From a virus, in the IMG/VR virus record IMGVR_UViG_3300023181_000087, positions 1-21,326 of that record: 21,326 nucleotides of DNA; one strand, given 5' to 3'. This document shows positions 13,123-19,206 of this stretch, one piece after another. Within the stretch, counting starts at the first letter, position 1. Each line of letters begins with the position of its first letter. A program made the position numbers and the translations under genes. A model generated the notes under the pieces. The model was not told the DNA's origin, ran no database searches, and worked only from the letters and a program-made list of their open reading frames with translations.

Positions 13123-13586
13123 TAACAACAGAGCAAGCAATAAAAAAATACGGAAAACCAAATCAATCAGGCGCAGGATATTTAGTAAGTATTAATTTGC
13201 CTTTTCCAATGCGTTTAGCATGGGATTTAAATACTAAGGTAAAAACAGTTCGCTGTCATAAGTTAATAGCTGAAAAGCTATTAAATGCACTTAATGAAAT
13301 AAACTGTGTTTACGGATATACGAAAATAGTAGATTTAGGTATTGATTTGTTTGGGGGCTGTTTTAATTTCAGACAAATGCGTGGCGGTTCAGATTACAGT
13401 CGGCATAGCTGGGGAATCGCAATAGATTTAGATCCCTTACGGAATCAGTTACATGAAACATCTAAAACAGCTAGATTTGCAAGACCTGAATACAAACAAA
13501 TGATTGATATATTTTACAAACATGGATTTATTTCATTAGGTAGGGACAAAAACTACGATTGGATGCACTTTGAAATAAAAGATTAG
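13119..13586 (+). CDS. M15-family peptidase, probable endolysin
   Basis: A 155-residue zinc peptidase related to VanY and L-Ala-D-Glu peptidases, which cut peptide bridges of peptidoglycan. The SxHxxGxAxD motif is present (SRHSWGIAID, residues 94-103, with zinc ligands His96 and Asp103), and the second signature is DWMHFE near residues 147-152, with His150 as the third ligand. The domain fills most of the protein and there is no wall-binding domain or signal peptide, so release would depend on the holin. The holin-like and spanin-like genes lie 3-4 kb upstream. The start is set by the ATGA overlap with a mini-ORF. Confidence 0.85.
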   Translation: MITTEQAIKKYGKPNQSGAGYLVSINLPFPMRLAWDLNTKVKTVRCHKLIAEKLLNALNEINCVYGYTKIVDLGIDLFGGCFNFRQMRGGSDYSRHSWGIAIDLDPLRNQLHETSKTARFARPEYKQMIDIFYKHGFISLGRDKNYDWMHFEIKD

Positions 13587-13596
13587 CGTATATTTG
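13569..13596 (+). promoter_or_regulatory. Promoter P7 at the end of the endolysin gene
   Basis: TTTG at 13569-13572, 16 bases, then TATATTTG at 13589-13596. Transcription would start near 13602, directly before an inverted repeat, and drive the homing endonuclease gene. Confidence 0.5.
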
Positions 13597-13604
13597 TAGT
13601 AAAT

Positions 13605-13656
13605 CCCGCCAGATTTAAAATTTAAATCAATGCTTTTCTTATGACTTCCTGGCGGG
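13605..13656 (+). repeat. Inverted repeat forming a 5' hairpin before the homing endonuclease
   Basis: CCCGCCAG (13605-13612) and CTGGCGGG (13649-13656) are perfect 8-bp arms, GC-rich in an AT-rich setting. Between them GATTTAAA (13612-13619) and TTTAAATC (13621-13628) form a second palindrome. No T run follows, so a terminator is less likely than a 5'-UTR structure. An in-frame ATG at 13641 lies within it. Confidence 0.6.
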
Positions 13657-13682
13657 TGTTATTCGAAAGGCATTTTTCAATT

Positions 13683-14273
13683 ATGATAGGAATATACAAA
13701 ATAACAAATCCTGAGGGTTTAGTTTACGTAGGAGCAAGTAGTAATATAATGAAAAGAATAAATCATTATAAATCTATAAGCTGTAAAGGTCAGAAGAAAT
13801 TATATTCTTCTATTCAAAAGTATGGATTTGACAATCATTTATTTGAAGTTTTAGAGGAATGTGATAAAAGCCAACTTAATGATAAAGAATGCTTTTATGG
13901 AATTAAATACGATGTTTTGGAAAATGGTCTAAATTCGGTTGTACCTAAAATGGGTGTTAGTATGGAAACTAAAATAAAAATGAGCGTTAATAAGATGGGT
14001 TCAAAAAACAAATTTTATGGAAAAACACATTCTGATGAAACAAAGGAAAAAATAAGACAATTTCAAACAGGAAGAAAGCATACAATGGAACACAGAATGA
14101 AGGTTTCTAAGAATAGCGCAAAATCGATGTCTAAAATAGTTTTAGATTTGTCTACTGGAATATTTTTTAACTCGATAAAAGAAGCCTCTATTTGTTTAGG
14201 GTTTAATCACTCTACTTTAAAAAGCAAACTTAACGGCTCAAACAAAAACACAACAAATTTAATAATAGTCTAA
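13683..14273 (+). CDS. GIY-YIG homing endonuclease with NUMOD-type DNA-binding modules
   Basis: A 196-residue free-standing endonuclease. The N-terminal domain shows MIGIYKITN and VYVGASS (the GIY and YVG motifs), Arg25 in the helix after them, and a Glu in DKECFYGI, matching catalytic residues of the I-TevI family. The middle has NUMOD3-like repeats (NKFYGKTHSDETKEKI; GRKHTMEHRMKVS). The C terminus has a NUMOD1/helix-turn-helix-like module (VLDLSTGIFFNSIKEAS, LGFNHSTLKSKLNG). I prefer the ATG at 13683 to the in-frame ATG at 13641, because the latter adds 14 residues before the GIY motif and lies in a hairpin. Such genes move by cutting related phages that lack them. No intron is apparent. 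Confidence 0.85.
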   Translation: MIGIYKITNPEGLVYVGASSNIMKRINHYKSISCKGQKKLYSSIQKYGFDNHLFEVLEECDKSQLNDKECFYGIKYDVLENGLNSVVPKMGVSMETKIKMSVNKMGSKNKFYGKTHSDETKEKIRQFQTGRKHTMEHRMKVSKNSAKSMSKIVLDLSTGIFFNSIKEASICLGFNHSTLKSKLNGSNKNTTNLIIV

Positions 14274-14297
14274 GGACACTAACCAAAAATAATAATT

Positions 14298-14672
14298 ATG
14301 GAAGCAAGAGAATTGAGAATCGGGAATTACGTTAATGTAAAATGCATAGCAATGGAAATTGGATTTTTAGATGATTTTGATGCATGCCAAATAAATATAC
14401 CAAATCTTAATGATATTTCAATAGGCTCAAAAGATTTCCTTTACGAACCTATCCCATTAACAGAAGAATGGCTGTTGAGGTTTGGGTTTTATAAAAAACA
14501 AGCAAATTATGAATTAGATAATTTCAGGTTTCACATAACCAAGCCAATGAACTATGACGGATTTCTTTTTTGTGAAGGCTATTCTGTGATAACAGAGAAA
14601 ATCCAAAACGTCCACCAGCTCCAAAACCTATACTTCGCATTAACGGGTGAAGAACTAACACTGTCCGAATGA
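14298..14672 (+). CDS. Conserved Bacteroidota phage protein (ELRIGNYV type)
   Basis: A 124-residue protein starting MEARELRIGNYVNV, with a central PIPLTEEWLLRFGFYK segment and the end NVHQLQNLYFALTGEELTL. This pattern is common in phages and prophages of Bacteroidota, where the family has no assigned function. It is preceded by the A-rich leader CTAACCAAAAATAATAATT that recurs before other genes here. The next gene overlaps its stop by four bases. Confidence 0.65.
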   Translation: MEARELRIGNYVNVKCIAMEIGFLDDFDACQINIPNLNDISIGSKDFLYEPIPLTEEWLLRFGFYKKQANYELDNFRFHITKPMNYDGFLFCEGYSVITEKIQNVHQLQNLYFALTGEELTLSE

Positions 14673-14860
14673 ACCAACCCAAACCCAAAGTACCAAAAGA
14701 AATCCAACACGCAGGAGTTGAAGCCGTAAACACCGCATCGAACGAACTGTTCAAAGAATGGAAGCCAAATACTACATTCGGTCACATTGCAAAATGGTTT
14801 GCTAAAACAGCCCTTACAATAGGAATAGGAATAACAACAAAGAACATTAATAAACAGTAA
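14669..14860 (+). CDS. Small basic hypothetical protein
   Basis: A 63-residue protein, coupled to the previous gene (ATGA). It has a Pro/Lys-rich N terminus (MNQPKPKVPKEIQHAG), an amphipathic middle and a hydrophobic C-terminal segment (IAKWFAKTALTIGIGITT) that might associate with membrane. No family recognised. Confidence 0.5.
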   Translation: MNQPKPKVPKEIQHAGVEAVNTASNELFKEWKPNTTFGHIAKWFAKTALTIGIGITTKNINKQ

Positions 14861-14862
14861 TT

Positions 14863-15066
14863 ATGGAAAAACTTATTGAAGCATTACAGATTTTTTTAAA
14901 GTATTGTAATACTGATTATCCTATAACTTGTGCAAACGACTTATTACACGTTGGTATTTATCCTGAATTAGTATCTAATGAAGATAAACAGAAACTTGAT
15001 GAATTAGGATTTTTCGTTAGTGATGATGAGGATGGATTTGATAGTTATGAATTTGGAAGTTGTTAA
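14863..15066 (+). CDS. Small acidic hypothetical protein
   Basis: A 67-residue protein starting two bases after the previous stop, behind AGTAATT. Its N-terminal helix, KLIEALQIFLKYC, leads to PITCANDLLHVGIYPELVS and EDKQKLDELGFFVSDDEDGF; this N-C-H-D-L-V-type pattern resembles small phage proteins found across Bacteroidota. The tail is strongly acidic. Function unknown. Confidence 0.55.
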   Translation: MEKLIEALQIFLKYCNTDYPITCANDLLHVGIYPELVSNEDKQKLDELGFFVSDDEDGFDSYEFGSC

Positions 15067-15119
15067 ATAAAAGCGGAACCCGAAAAGCTAACGAGTAGGG
15101 AAAACATTAATTTATTTTT

Positions 15120-15509
15120 ATGAGAAGTATTTTTAGCGTCGTGTTATTAGGAATTGCAATGTTATCCTGCACGAATGAAAACGAAGTTACAACGGCTAAC
15201 CTAGAAGCCGAAACACCTGTTGAATTGACTTGGATAGATGGTGGCACATCGGGTTACTCGGTAATCGACCGAACCAACACAACGGCAACATGGACTATTA
15301 TTTGTAAGGACGGTACGCCAGCAGACAGCCCTTACGGTACATTTTGCGCAAGTGATGGTAAGGGCAATTACGCCACTGTAAATTGGAGCCTAAGCCGATC
15401 AAGCGTATTAACTCCAGGCGGCGGCGGTCACGGTTACGTCGGCAGTGCGTCAGGCGGTGGCTATATACATTATTACTCAAACCGAGTGCCTTTTTGCGGT
15501 GCTTGCTAG
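15120..15509 (+). CDS. Phage-encoded lipoprotein with Gly-rich C terminus
   Basis: A 129-residue protein. Residues 1-16 form a lipoprotein signal peptide, with MLSC at 14-17 as a good lipobox, followed by an acidic NENE stretch. The mature part is Thr-rich with paired Cys (TIICKDG; GTFCASDGKGNY) and a Gly-rich region (PGGGGHGYVGSASGGGY) before the final CGAC, so disulfides are likely. The gene stands alone, with an AACATTAATTTATTTTT leader and a strong terminator 17 bases after its stop. It is probably surface or periplasmic; receptor masking or exclusion is inference. Confidence 0.65.
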   Translation: MRSIFSVVLLGIAMLSCTNENEVTTANLEAETPVELTWIDGGTSGYSVIDRTNTTATWTIICKDGTPADSPYGTFCASDGKGNYATVNWSLSRSSVLTPGGGGHGYVGSASGGGYIHYYSNRVPFCGAC

Positions 15510-15526
15510 AAATAAAATTACCTCTT

Positions 15527-15554
15527 AAACCTCCCATAACACGGAGGTTTTTTT
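15527..15554 (+). terminator. Strong intrinsic terminator
   Basis: AAACCTCC (15527-15534) pairs with GGAGGTTT (15543-15550) around an 8-base loop, followed by more T. It separates the lipoprotein gene from the downstream early-type operon. Confidence 0.9.
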
Positions 15555-15596
15555 ATGCCTTGAAAAATAATCTGAAAATAATTTAAAATAAATTAG

Positions 15597-15624
15597 GTAC
15601 GTACTAATAAAGTACGTACATTTG
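15597..15624 (+). promoter_or_regulatory. Promoter P8 with duplicated GTACGTAC palindrome
   Basis: GTACGTAC at 15597-15604 and again at 15612-15619, the second overlapping an exact -7 box TACATTTG (15617-15624). No TTG -33 element is present, so the palindrome may bind an activator or repressor. An A/T-only tract lies upstream, as at 10004. It should drive the small-gene operon from 15659. Confidence 0.65.
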
Positions 15625-15639
15625 CTATATAAAAACAAC

Positions 15640-15657
15640 AACATTAATACTTATTAT
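15640..15657 (+). repeat. Repeated 5' leader, copy 2
   Basis: AACATTAATACTTATTAT, identical to 10136-10153, and also one base before an ATG (15659). Confidence 0.75.
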
Positions 15658-15658
15658 C

Positions 15659-15811
15659 ATGAAAAATGTTTATCAAAATCTAAGCGGATTTACTTTTAGC
15701 GAAACTAGAGCTAAAGAATATTATGGAGAAAGATTCAATTCTATGTTAAGCAACAATCTTTTAATAAAAGTTATTTTAGATGAAGATGGTAATCTAATTG
15801 GAGAATGGTAA
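15659..15811 (+). CDS. Small hypothetical protein, first gene of the operon
   Basis: A 50-residue protein (begins MKNVYQNLSGFTFSETRAKE, ends DEDGNLIGEW), 35 bases after promoter P8 and behind the conserved leader. Being first after a strong regulated promoter suggests early, abundant expression. The next gene overlaps by seven bases. Function unknown. Confidence 0.6.
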   Translation: MKNVYQNLSGFTFSETRAKEYYGERFNSMLSNNLLIKVILDEDGNLIGEW

Positions 15812-15981
15812 AACTAAACGAAAAACAAATAAAAAAACTTGAAGTATTAAATAGACGAAAAAGGCATTTAGAAAACTCAAAAGAATGCCTTTTAGAAAAT
15901 TTAAAACCAATACTTGAAGATTTAGAAAAAATAAGAATATCTATTGATGAAATAGAAATCGAAAACAAATATGGAAATTAA
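15805..15981 (+). CDS. Small coiled-coil protein
   Basis: A 58-residue protein that is almost entirely Lys/Glu/Leu-rich helix (KQIKKLEVLNRRKRHLENSK; ILEDLEKIRISIDEIEIENK), a probable coiled coil. It overlaps the genes on both sides (7 and 11 bases), which argues for a coupled operon. A minus-strand ORF here is only its shadow. Confidence 0.55.
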   Translation: MVKLNEKQIKKLEVLNRRKRHLENSKECLLENLKPILEDLEKIRISIDEIEIENKYGN

Positions 15982-16255
15982 AAAATACATTGCAAAAATA
16001 GTCGATACTGAGACAGAGGTTATTGGTTATATTTCAGAATGCAGAAAATATGAATCAGGATCTTATAATGGTGAAATTGATTATATAATTTCAGTTACTG
16101 AAATATCCATGCCAGAATCAATAATAAGAGGTTGTTTTAAAGTGGAAAAAGAATCCATACAAGAGTTTGTTCAATGCCCTGTTTGTAAATACAATAAAAC
16201 AATAATAGATTATGAATATTTATCTTGTTCTGAGAAATGCTATAAAAACCTATAA
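15971..16255 (+). CDS. Hypothetical protein with zinc-knuckle-like C terminus
   Basis: A 94-residue protein. The N-terminal 65 residues look like a small alpha/beta domain (KYIAKIVDTETEVIGYISEC). The C terminus has CPVCKYN and then CSEKC, a four-Cys arrangement (CxxC-x(n)-CxxxC) suitable for one zinc ion. It may bind nucleic acid or a protein partner; no family recognised. Confidence 0.55.
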   Translation: MEIKKYIAKIVDTETEVIGYISECRKYESGSYNGEIDYIISVTEISMPESIIRGCFKVEKESIQEFVQCPVCKYNKTIIDYEYLSCSEKCYKNL

Positions 16256-16288
16256 AAACTTTATCCAAATACAAAAATAACTTAAACA

Positions 16289-16561
16289 ATGCCAACAGAC
16301 AGACTAACAACTTTACAAAACAGATACGATAGGTTATTAGAAGCCAATCAAACACACTTATACATCTATTCCGATAAAGCGGAAAGATATATAAAAACTA
16401 TTCGTGAAATACGCACGCAAATAGATTTAAGGCGTGAACACAACAAGAGGGTTAATTTTAATTCAGCAGAAAGCCAATTCTTAAGAAATTCAAAAGGCAT
16501 GAGCGGAGTTCAAATACTTACAAAAAAAGATATGTTTAATTTAACCAGCCCAATACTATGA
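16289..16561 (+). CDS. Helical hypothetical protein
   Basis: A 90-residue basic protein, largely helical in its first 55 residues (LTTLQNRYDRLLEANQTHLY; ERYIKTIREIRTQIDLRREH). It is translationally coupled to the next gene by ATGA. Function unknown. Confidence 0.5.
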   Translation: MPTDRLTTLQNRYDRLLEANQTHLYIYSDKAERYIKTIREIRTQIDLRREHNKRVNFNSAESQFLRNSKGMSGVQILTKKDMFNLTSPIL

Positions 16562-16719
16562 TAAATAACAACAAAAGGATGGAGATAAAGTACTCCGAAA
16601 AGCATGCAGAATTTCACGGAAGCAAAGAAGAACTGTCTAAGGCTATGAGAGCAATACGAGATTGTAAAGACAAAGAGCTTATAGAAAAAGTAAAGAAATC
16701 AAAAAACAAATCAAATTAA
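16558..16719 (+). CDS. Small basic hypothetical protein
   Basis: A 53-residue, Lys-rich protein starting in an ATGA overlap with the previous gene (MINNNKRMEIKYSEKHAEFH, ending KKSKNKSN). It could bind nucleic acid. A possible internal start is Met8. It is below common length cut-offs, but the overlap supports it. Confidence 0.45.
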   Translation: MINNNKRMEIKYSEKHAEFHGSKEELSKAMRAIRDCKDKELIEKVKKSKNKSN

Positions 16720-16754
16720 CGAGGTGTTGAAGCCTTACTAAACCAAAATAAATT

Positions 16755-16907
16755 ATGGACGCAAAAGATTTTAAAAACTTGTTTCAAGAAATATACCGTT
16801 TGATTGATTCTAAAAAATCAAGTAAAATGAGTGGTGCATCTGGAGAGTTAAATAATAAATTAGAAAAATTGAAATATCAAATAAAAAAACTTAATAATGA
16901 CAAATAA
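16755..16907 (+). CDS. Small helical protein
   Basis: A 50-residue protein (MDAKDFKNLFQEIYRLIDSK, then a KLEKLKYQIKKLNN helix), preceded by the recurring leader AAACCAAAATAAATT. It overlaps the next gene by 11 bases. Function unknown. Confidence 0.5.
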   Translation: MDAKDFKNLFQEIYRLIDSKKSSKMSGASGELNNKLEKLKYQIKKLNNDK

Positions 16908-17013
16908 AGAAAAATTCGCAATATGGATGCGAGACAGGGTAAAGTCAGTACACTTTGCCAACAACGAGAAAATGTATAACGCTTACTGTAAAATAGATGA
17001 ATATGGAAAATAG
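16897..17013 (+). CDS. Very small protein
   Basis: A 38-residue protein beginning MTNKEKFAIWMRDRVKSVHF. It overlaps both neighbours and uses the AATAATG context. Support comes only from the tight packing. Confidence 0.4.
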   Translation: MTNKEKFAIWMRDRVKSVHFANNEKMYNAYCKIDEYGK

Positions 17014-17320
17014 CAGCTTTTTTGAATTAGGATATTCACTATGGGTAACATTTGTTTGCATATTGATTATTATAGTACTTGGTTATTTTATAAAAGGATA
17101 TTTGAAGTCTGAAAAAGAAAGGGAGTATTTGGAAGAAGAAAACCAACGCCTTTTAACAGCACTTGAAAACGCCAACGATAAAGTATTCGGATTGGATGCT
17201 GAAATTGAAACCAAGAGCCTTAAAATAGCTAAAGACTTGGAAACAATAGAGGCTATGAAAGTAGTTTTGAATACGCAGAATTTATTAATTGCTAACCATA
17301 AAGTAGAAAGTCATGAGTAG
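16997..17320 (+). CDS. Membrane-anchored coiled-coil protein
   Basis: A 107-residue protein with one membrane segment at about residues 12-32 (YSLWVTFVCILIIIVLGYFI) and a long heptad region after it (KEREYLEEENQRLLTALENA and on to about residue 90). An alternative start is Met3 at 17003. The plan resembles i-spanins, but the location in an early-type operon makes that less likely; it may act on a host membrane process. It overlaps the YopX-family gene by eight bases. Confidence 0.55.
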   Translation: MNMENSSFFELGYSLWVTFVCILIIIVLGYFIKGYLKSEKEREYLEEENQRLLTALENANDKVFGLDAEIETKSLKIAKDLETIEAMKVVLNTQNLLIANHKVESHE

Positions 17321-17765
17321 AGAAATTAAGTTTAGAGGTAAAAGGGTTGATAACGGAGAATGGGCATTTGGGATGTATTTAATTTCAGGTAAAAATCATC
17401 ACAGCCCAAATCTTCATGTTATTTATTCTGACGAAAATAATCTAAATCAATACATGGGATTGCAAGGCCGTACTGTAATTCCTGAAACAGTCGGACAATT
17501 TACAGGATTAACCGACAAGAACGGAAAAGAAATCTATGAAGGGGATATTTTGAAATCCTCTATGCCCAGTGATTTTGATGAAGAAAGAGTTTATTCTGTT
17601 GGATTTTATTTTGGTGCATTTTGTTTCCACAAAGGAACCGATAAACTACCTTGCAGACAATGGAATGATGGATCAAATGACTGGTATTCAATTGAAAATA
17701 TAGAATCGTATTTATCAGAAGTAATTGGAAATATTCACGATAATAAATCACTATGCCAACAATAA
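17313..17765 (+). CDS. YopX-family protein
   Basis: A 150-residue protein with the YopX pattern: REIKFRGKRVDNGEWAFG at the N terminus, a TVGQFTGLTDKNGKEIYEGD core near residues 60-80, and a C-terminal EVIGNIHDN. This family is very common in phages and prophages of Firmicutes and Bacteroidota, and its function is not established. It overlaps its neighbours, so it belongs to the early-type operon. Confidence 0.9.
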   Translation: MSREIKFRGKRVDNGEWAFGMYLISGKNHHSPNLHVIYSDENNLNQYMGLQGRTVIPETVGQFTGLTDKNGKEIYEGDILKSSMPSDFDEERVYSVGFYFGAFCFHKGTDKLPCRQWNDGSNDWYSIENIESYLSEVIGNIHDNKSLCQQ

Positions 17766-17881
17766 CCAAAGTACCTGAACCCAAAGACCCAAGATTCAAT
17801 CTACCTATTCAAAACGTAGATTACAGCAAAAAGGGAAGTTTTAAATGTATAACCAAATTTAGCAGATTGCTACAAAAATAA
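17753..17881 (+). CDS. Very small protein
   Basis: A 42-residue basic, Pro-containing protein (MPTITKVPEPKDPRFNLPIQ, ending FSRLLQK), overlapping the YopX-family gene by 13 bases. Function unknown; support is from packing only. Confidence 0.4.
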   Translation: MPTITKVPEPKDPRFNLPIQNVDYSKKGSFKCITKFSRLLQK

Positions 17882-17889
17882 AAAAAATC

Positions 17890-18339
17890 ATGAACACACT
17901 AAAAAAAGAATTACCGAAAAGATTTACCGATGCGGTTAGTAAATTGTATAATGCTTTTCACAAAGGAGAGTTAAACGCATTAGATTGTGAACATTGCGCA
18001 GTAGGAAATATGTGCAATAATGATGGCGGTTGGATGGAAGTTAATAGTGGATTAAACAGTCGTCCTATTCCGAAAAAATATGAAAAAATTACAGGATACA
18101 ATATTTTTGAACTAAACACAATAGAAACACTATTTATGTTTGGAGTTAGAAAAGCAAGGTTAGAAATGAGCGGTCATTTTGCATCTGATGGCACGACTGA
18201 ATCGCAATTTAAAGGACTTTGCGCTGTCATAGAATACCTTTGTGAATTAGACAATATTCCAAACATCATGGAATATAAATCGCTTTTTGAAACTGAAAAC
18301 AATACACCAAAAATAGAACTTTCAGAAGTGTTTATCTAA
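17890..18339 (+). CDS. Conserved Bacteroidota phage protein with CxxCAVGN motif
   Basis: A 149-residue protein with an N-terminal helix (RFTDAVSKLYNAFHKGEL) and then CEHCAVGNMCNN near residue 33, a three-Cys cluster that may bind a metal. A C-terminal helical part follows (NTIETLFMFGVRKARLE; FKGLCAVIEYLCELDNIP). Similar proteins in Bacteroidota phages are sometimes labelled as an NADH-quinone reductase subunit, which I think is a spurious transfer. The leader is AAAAAAATC. Role unknown. Confidence 0.6.
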   Translation: MNTLKKELPKRFTDAVSKLYNAFHKGELNALDCEHCAVGNMCNNDGGWMEVNSGLNSRPIPKKYEKITGYNIFELNTIETLFMFGVRKARLEMSGHFASDGTTESQFKGLCAVIEYLCELDNIPNIMEYKSLFETENNTPKIELSEVFI

Positions 18340-18361
18340 ATAATTTCACTATCTTAGCATA

Positions 18362-18447
18362 ACAATAGCGGTCGAACTATTGCACAACACACAACGGTTT
18401 TACTAGGAAAGGATTCGACCACTTTCCAATTGGTAGAGCCGTTTTTT
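18362..18447 (+). ncRNA. Candidate kissing-loop small RNA, copy 2
   Basis: Lies in the 131-base gap between genes. A weak -7 box (TATCTTAG, 18350-18357) precedes it by a few bases. The 5' hairpin is CAATAG (18363-18368)/CTATTG (18377-18382) with loop CGGTCGAA. The terminator hairpin has AACGG (18393-18397)/CCGTT (18439-18443) at the base and GGAAAG (18406-18411)/CTTTCC (18422-18427) at the top, then a T run. Its apical loop contains TTCGACC (18414-18420), the perfect complement of GGTCGAA (18370-18376) in the 5' loop: a 7-bp kissing interaction. The linker is ten bases. The plan matches 10041-10134. Confidence 0.6.
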
Positions 18448-18450
18448 ATT

Positions 18451-18470
18451 TAACCAAAAATTATAAAAAC
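18451..18470 (+). repeat. Recurrent A-rich translation leader
   Basis: TAACCAAAAATTATAAAAAC before the ATG at 18471; near-identical copies lie at 18689-18705 (before 18706), 14280-14297 (before 14298), 16740-16754 (before 16755) and 20896-20912 (before 20913). It has no Shine-Dalgarno sequence, so it is probably a ribosome-recruiting leader. Confidence 0.6.
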
Positions 18471-18689
18471 ATGAAATACATTACAAAATTAAAATTAGCT
18501 TCCGTTCATCAGGTTTGCGATTTTGAAAACAAATCAACAGAATTTATGCTTCAACTAATGCAAGATACTTGTAAAGTAGATTTAGATACTGTTATTGCAT
18601 ATATGGAAACGCCTTTTGAAGAAAAACAAAAACTTTTTTCGGATTTAAAAGATTTGCTTAACGTGATTACAAAATTAGATATTTTTTAA
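18471..18689 (+). CDS. Small hypothetical protein
   Basis: A 72-residue protein with a basic start (MKYITKLKLASVHQV) and a helical acidic remainder (EKQKLFSDLKDLLNVITKL). It is the first gene after the structured RNA at 18362 and shares a leader with the next gene, so they are probably one recombination operon. Function unknown. Confidence 0.55.
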   Translation: MKYITKLKLASVHQVCDFENKSTEFMLQLMQDTCKVDLDTVIAYMETPFEEKQKLFSDLKDLLNVITKLDIF

Positions 18690-18705
18690 CCAAAAATTAT
18701 AAATT

Positions 18706-19206
18706 ATGTCAACAGAAAAACACCATTACAGAAACGTTTTCAAATCGGATCACTTAGGAAGTGCAGATTTAGAAGATTTCATCGAACAAAAGAAAGCACT
18801 TGTTTTTACAATTAAAGAAGTTAAACAAGAGTTTGGCGCAAAGGTGGCGGGTAAAAAAGGGGATTTTAACATTGCCTATTTCGTAGAACCGATTAAGCCT
18901 TTGGTTTTAAATGCAACAAACTCGAAACAAATTAAGGCATTCGCGGGCGGTTCTCCTTTTGTTGAGAATTGGAAAAATATAACAATCGAATTATACATCG
19001 ATGAAAATGTTAAGTCTGTTGCGGGAGGAACAACGCAAGGAGTTAGAATACGACCTGTTCAGCCTATAGTTTCAAAGCCTGAATTTAAAGAGGTTAACTT
19101 TGAGCCAGCAAAAAAAGCTAATGCTACAATTGAAATGATAAAATTAGGATATTCAATTACTCCTGAAATGGAAAAAATGTATTTGGAATATGCAACAGCG
19201 GAGTAA
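18706..19206 (+). CDS. Recombination-associated protein, possible ssDNA-binding protein
   Basis: A 166-residue protein beginning MSTEKHHYRNVFKSDHLGSA, with FNIAYFVEPIKPLVLNATNS in the middle, then a FVENWKNITIELYIDENVK segment and GVRIRPVQP near residue 135. The family, as I remember it, sits beside YqaJ exonucleases in Bacteroidota phages and has no firm function. The beta-rich centre with basic and aromatic residues would suit an OB-like ssDNA-binding protein or annealing cofactor. It overlaps the exonuclease gene by 17 bases, so the two proteins are probably made together. Confidence 0.55.
   Translation: MSTEKHHYRNVFKSDHLGSADLEDFIEQKKALVFTIKEVKQEFGAKVAGKKGDFNIAYFVEPIKPLVLNATNSKQIKAFAGGSPFVENWKNITIELYIDENVKSVAGGTTQGVRIRPVQPIVSKPEFKEVNFEPAKKANATIEMIKLGYSITPEMEKMYLEYATAE

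Noticed and set aside
13605-14273. Group I intron around the homing endonuclease
   Set aside because: The flanking genes are intact, and the inverted repeat alone does not form the conserved intron core. A free-standing endonuclease is simpler.
15383-15586. + strand Arg-rich ORF across the lipoprotein gene and its terminator
   Set aside because: It is a frame-shifted reading of the Gly-rich lipoprotein end and runs through the terminator hairpin.
16997-17320. A second inner-membrane spanin
   Set aside because: The topology is similar, but it lies in an early-type operon next to a YopX-family gene, with no lipoprotein partner.
17890-18339. NADH-quinone reductase subunit F
   Set aside because: That label is sometimes attached to similar phage proteins, but there are no flavin, NADH or Fe-S ferredoxin motifs; only a CxxC cluster is seen.
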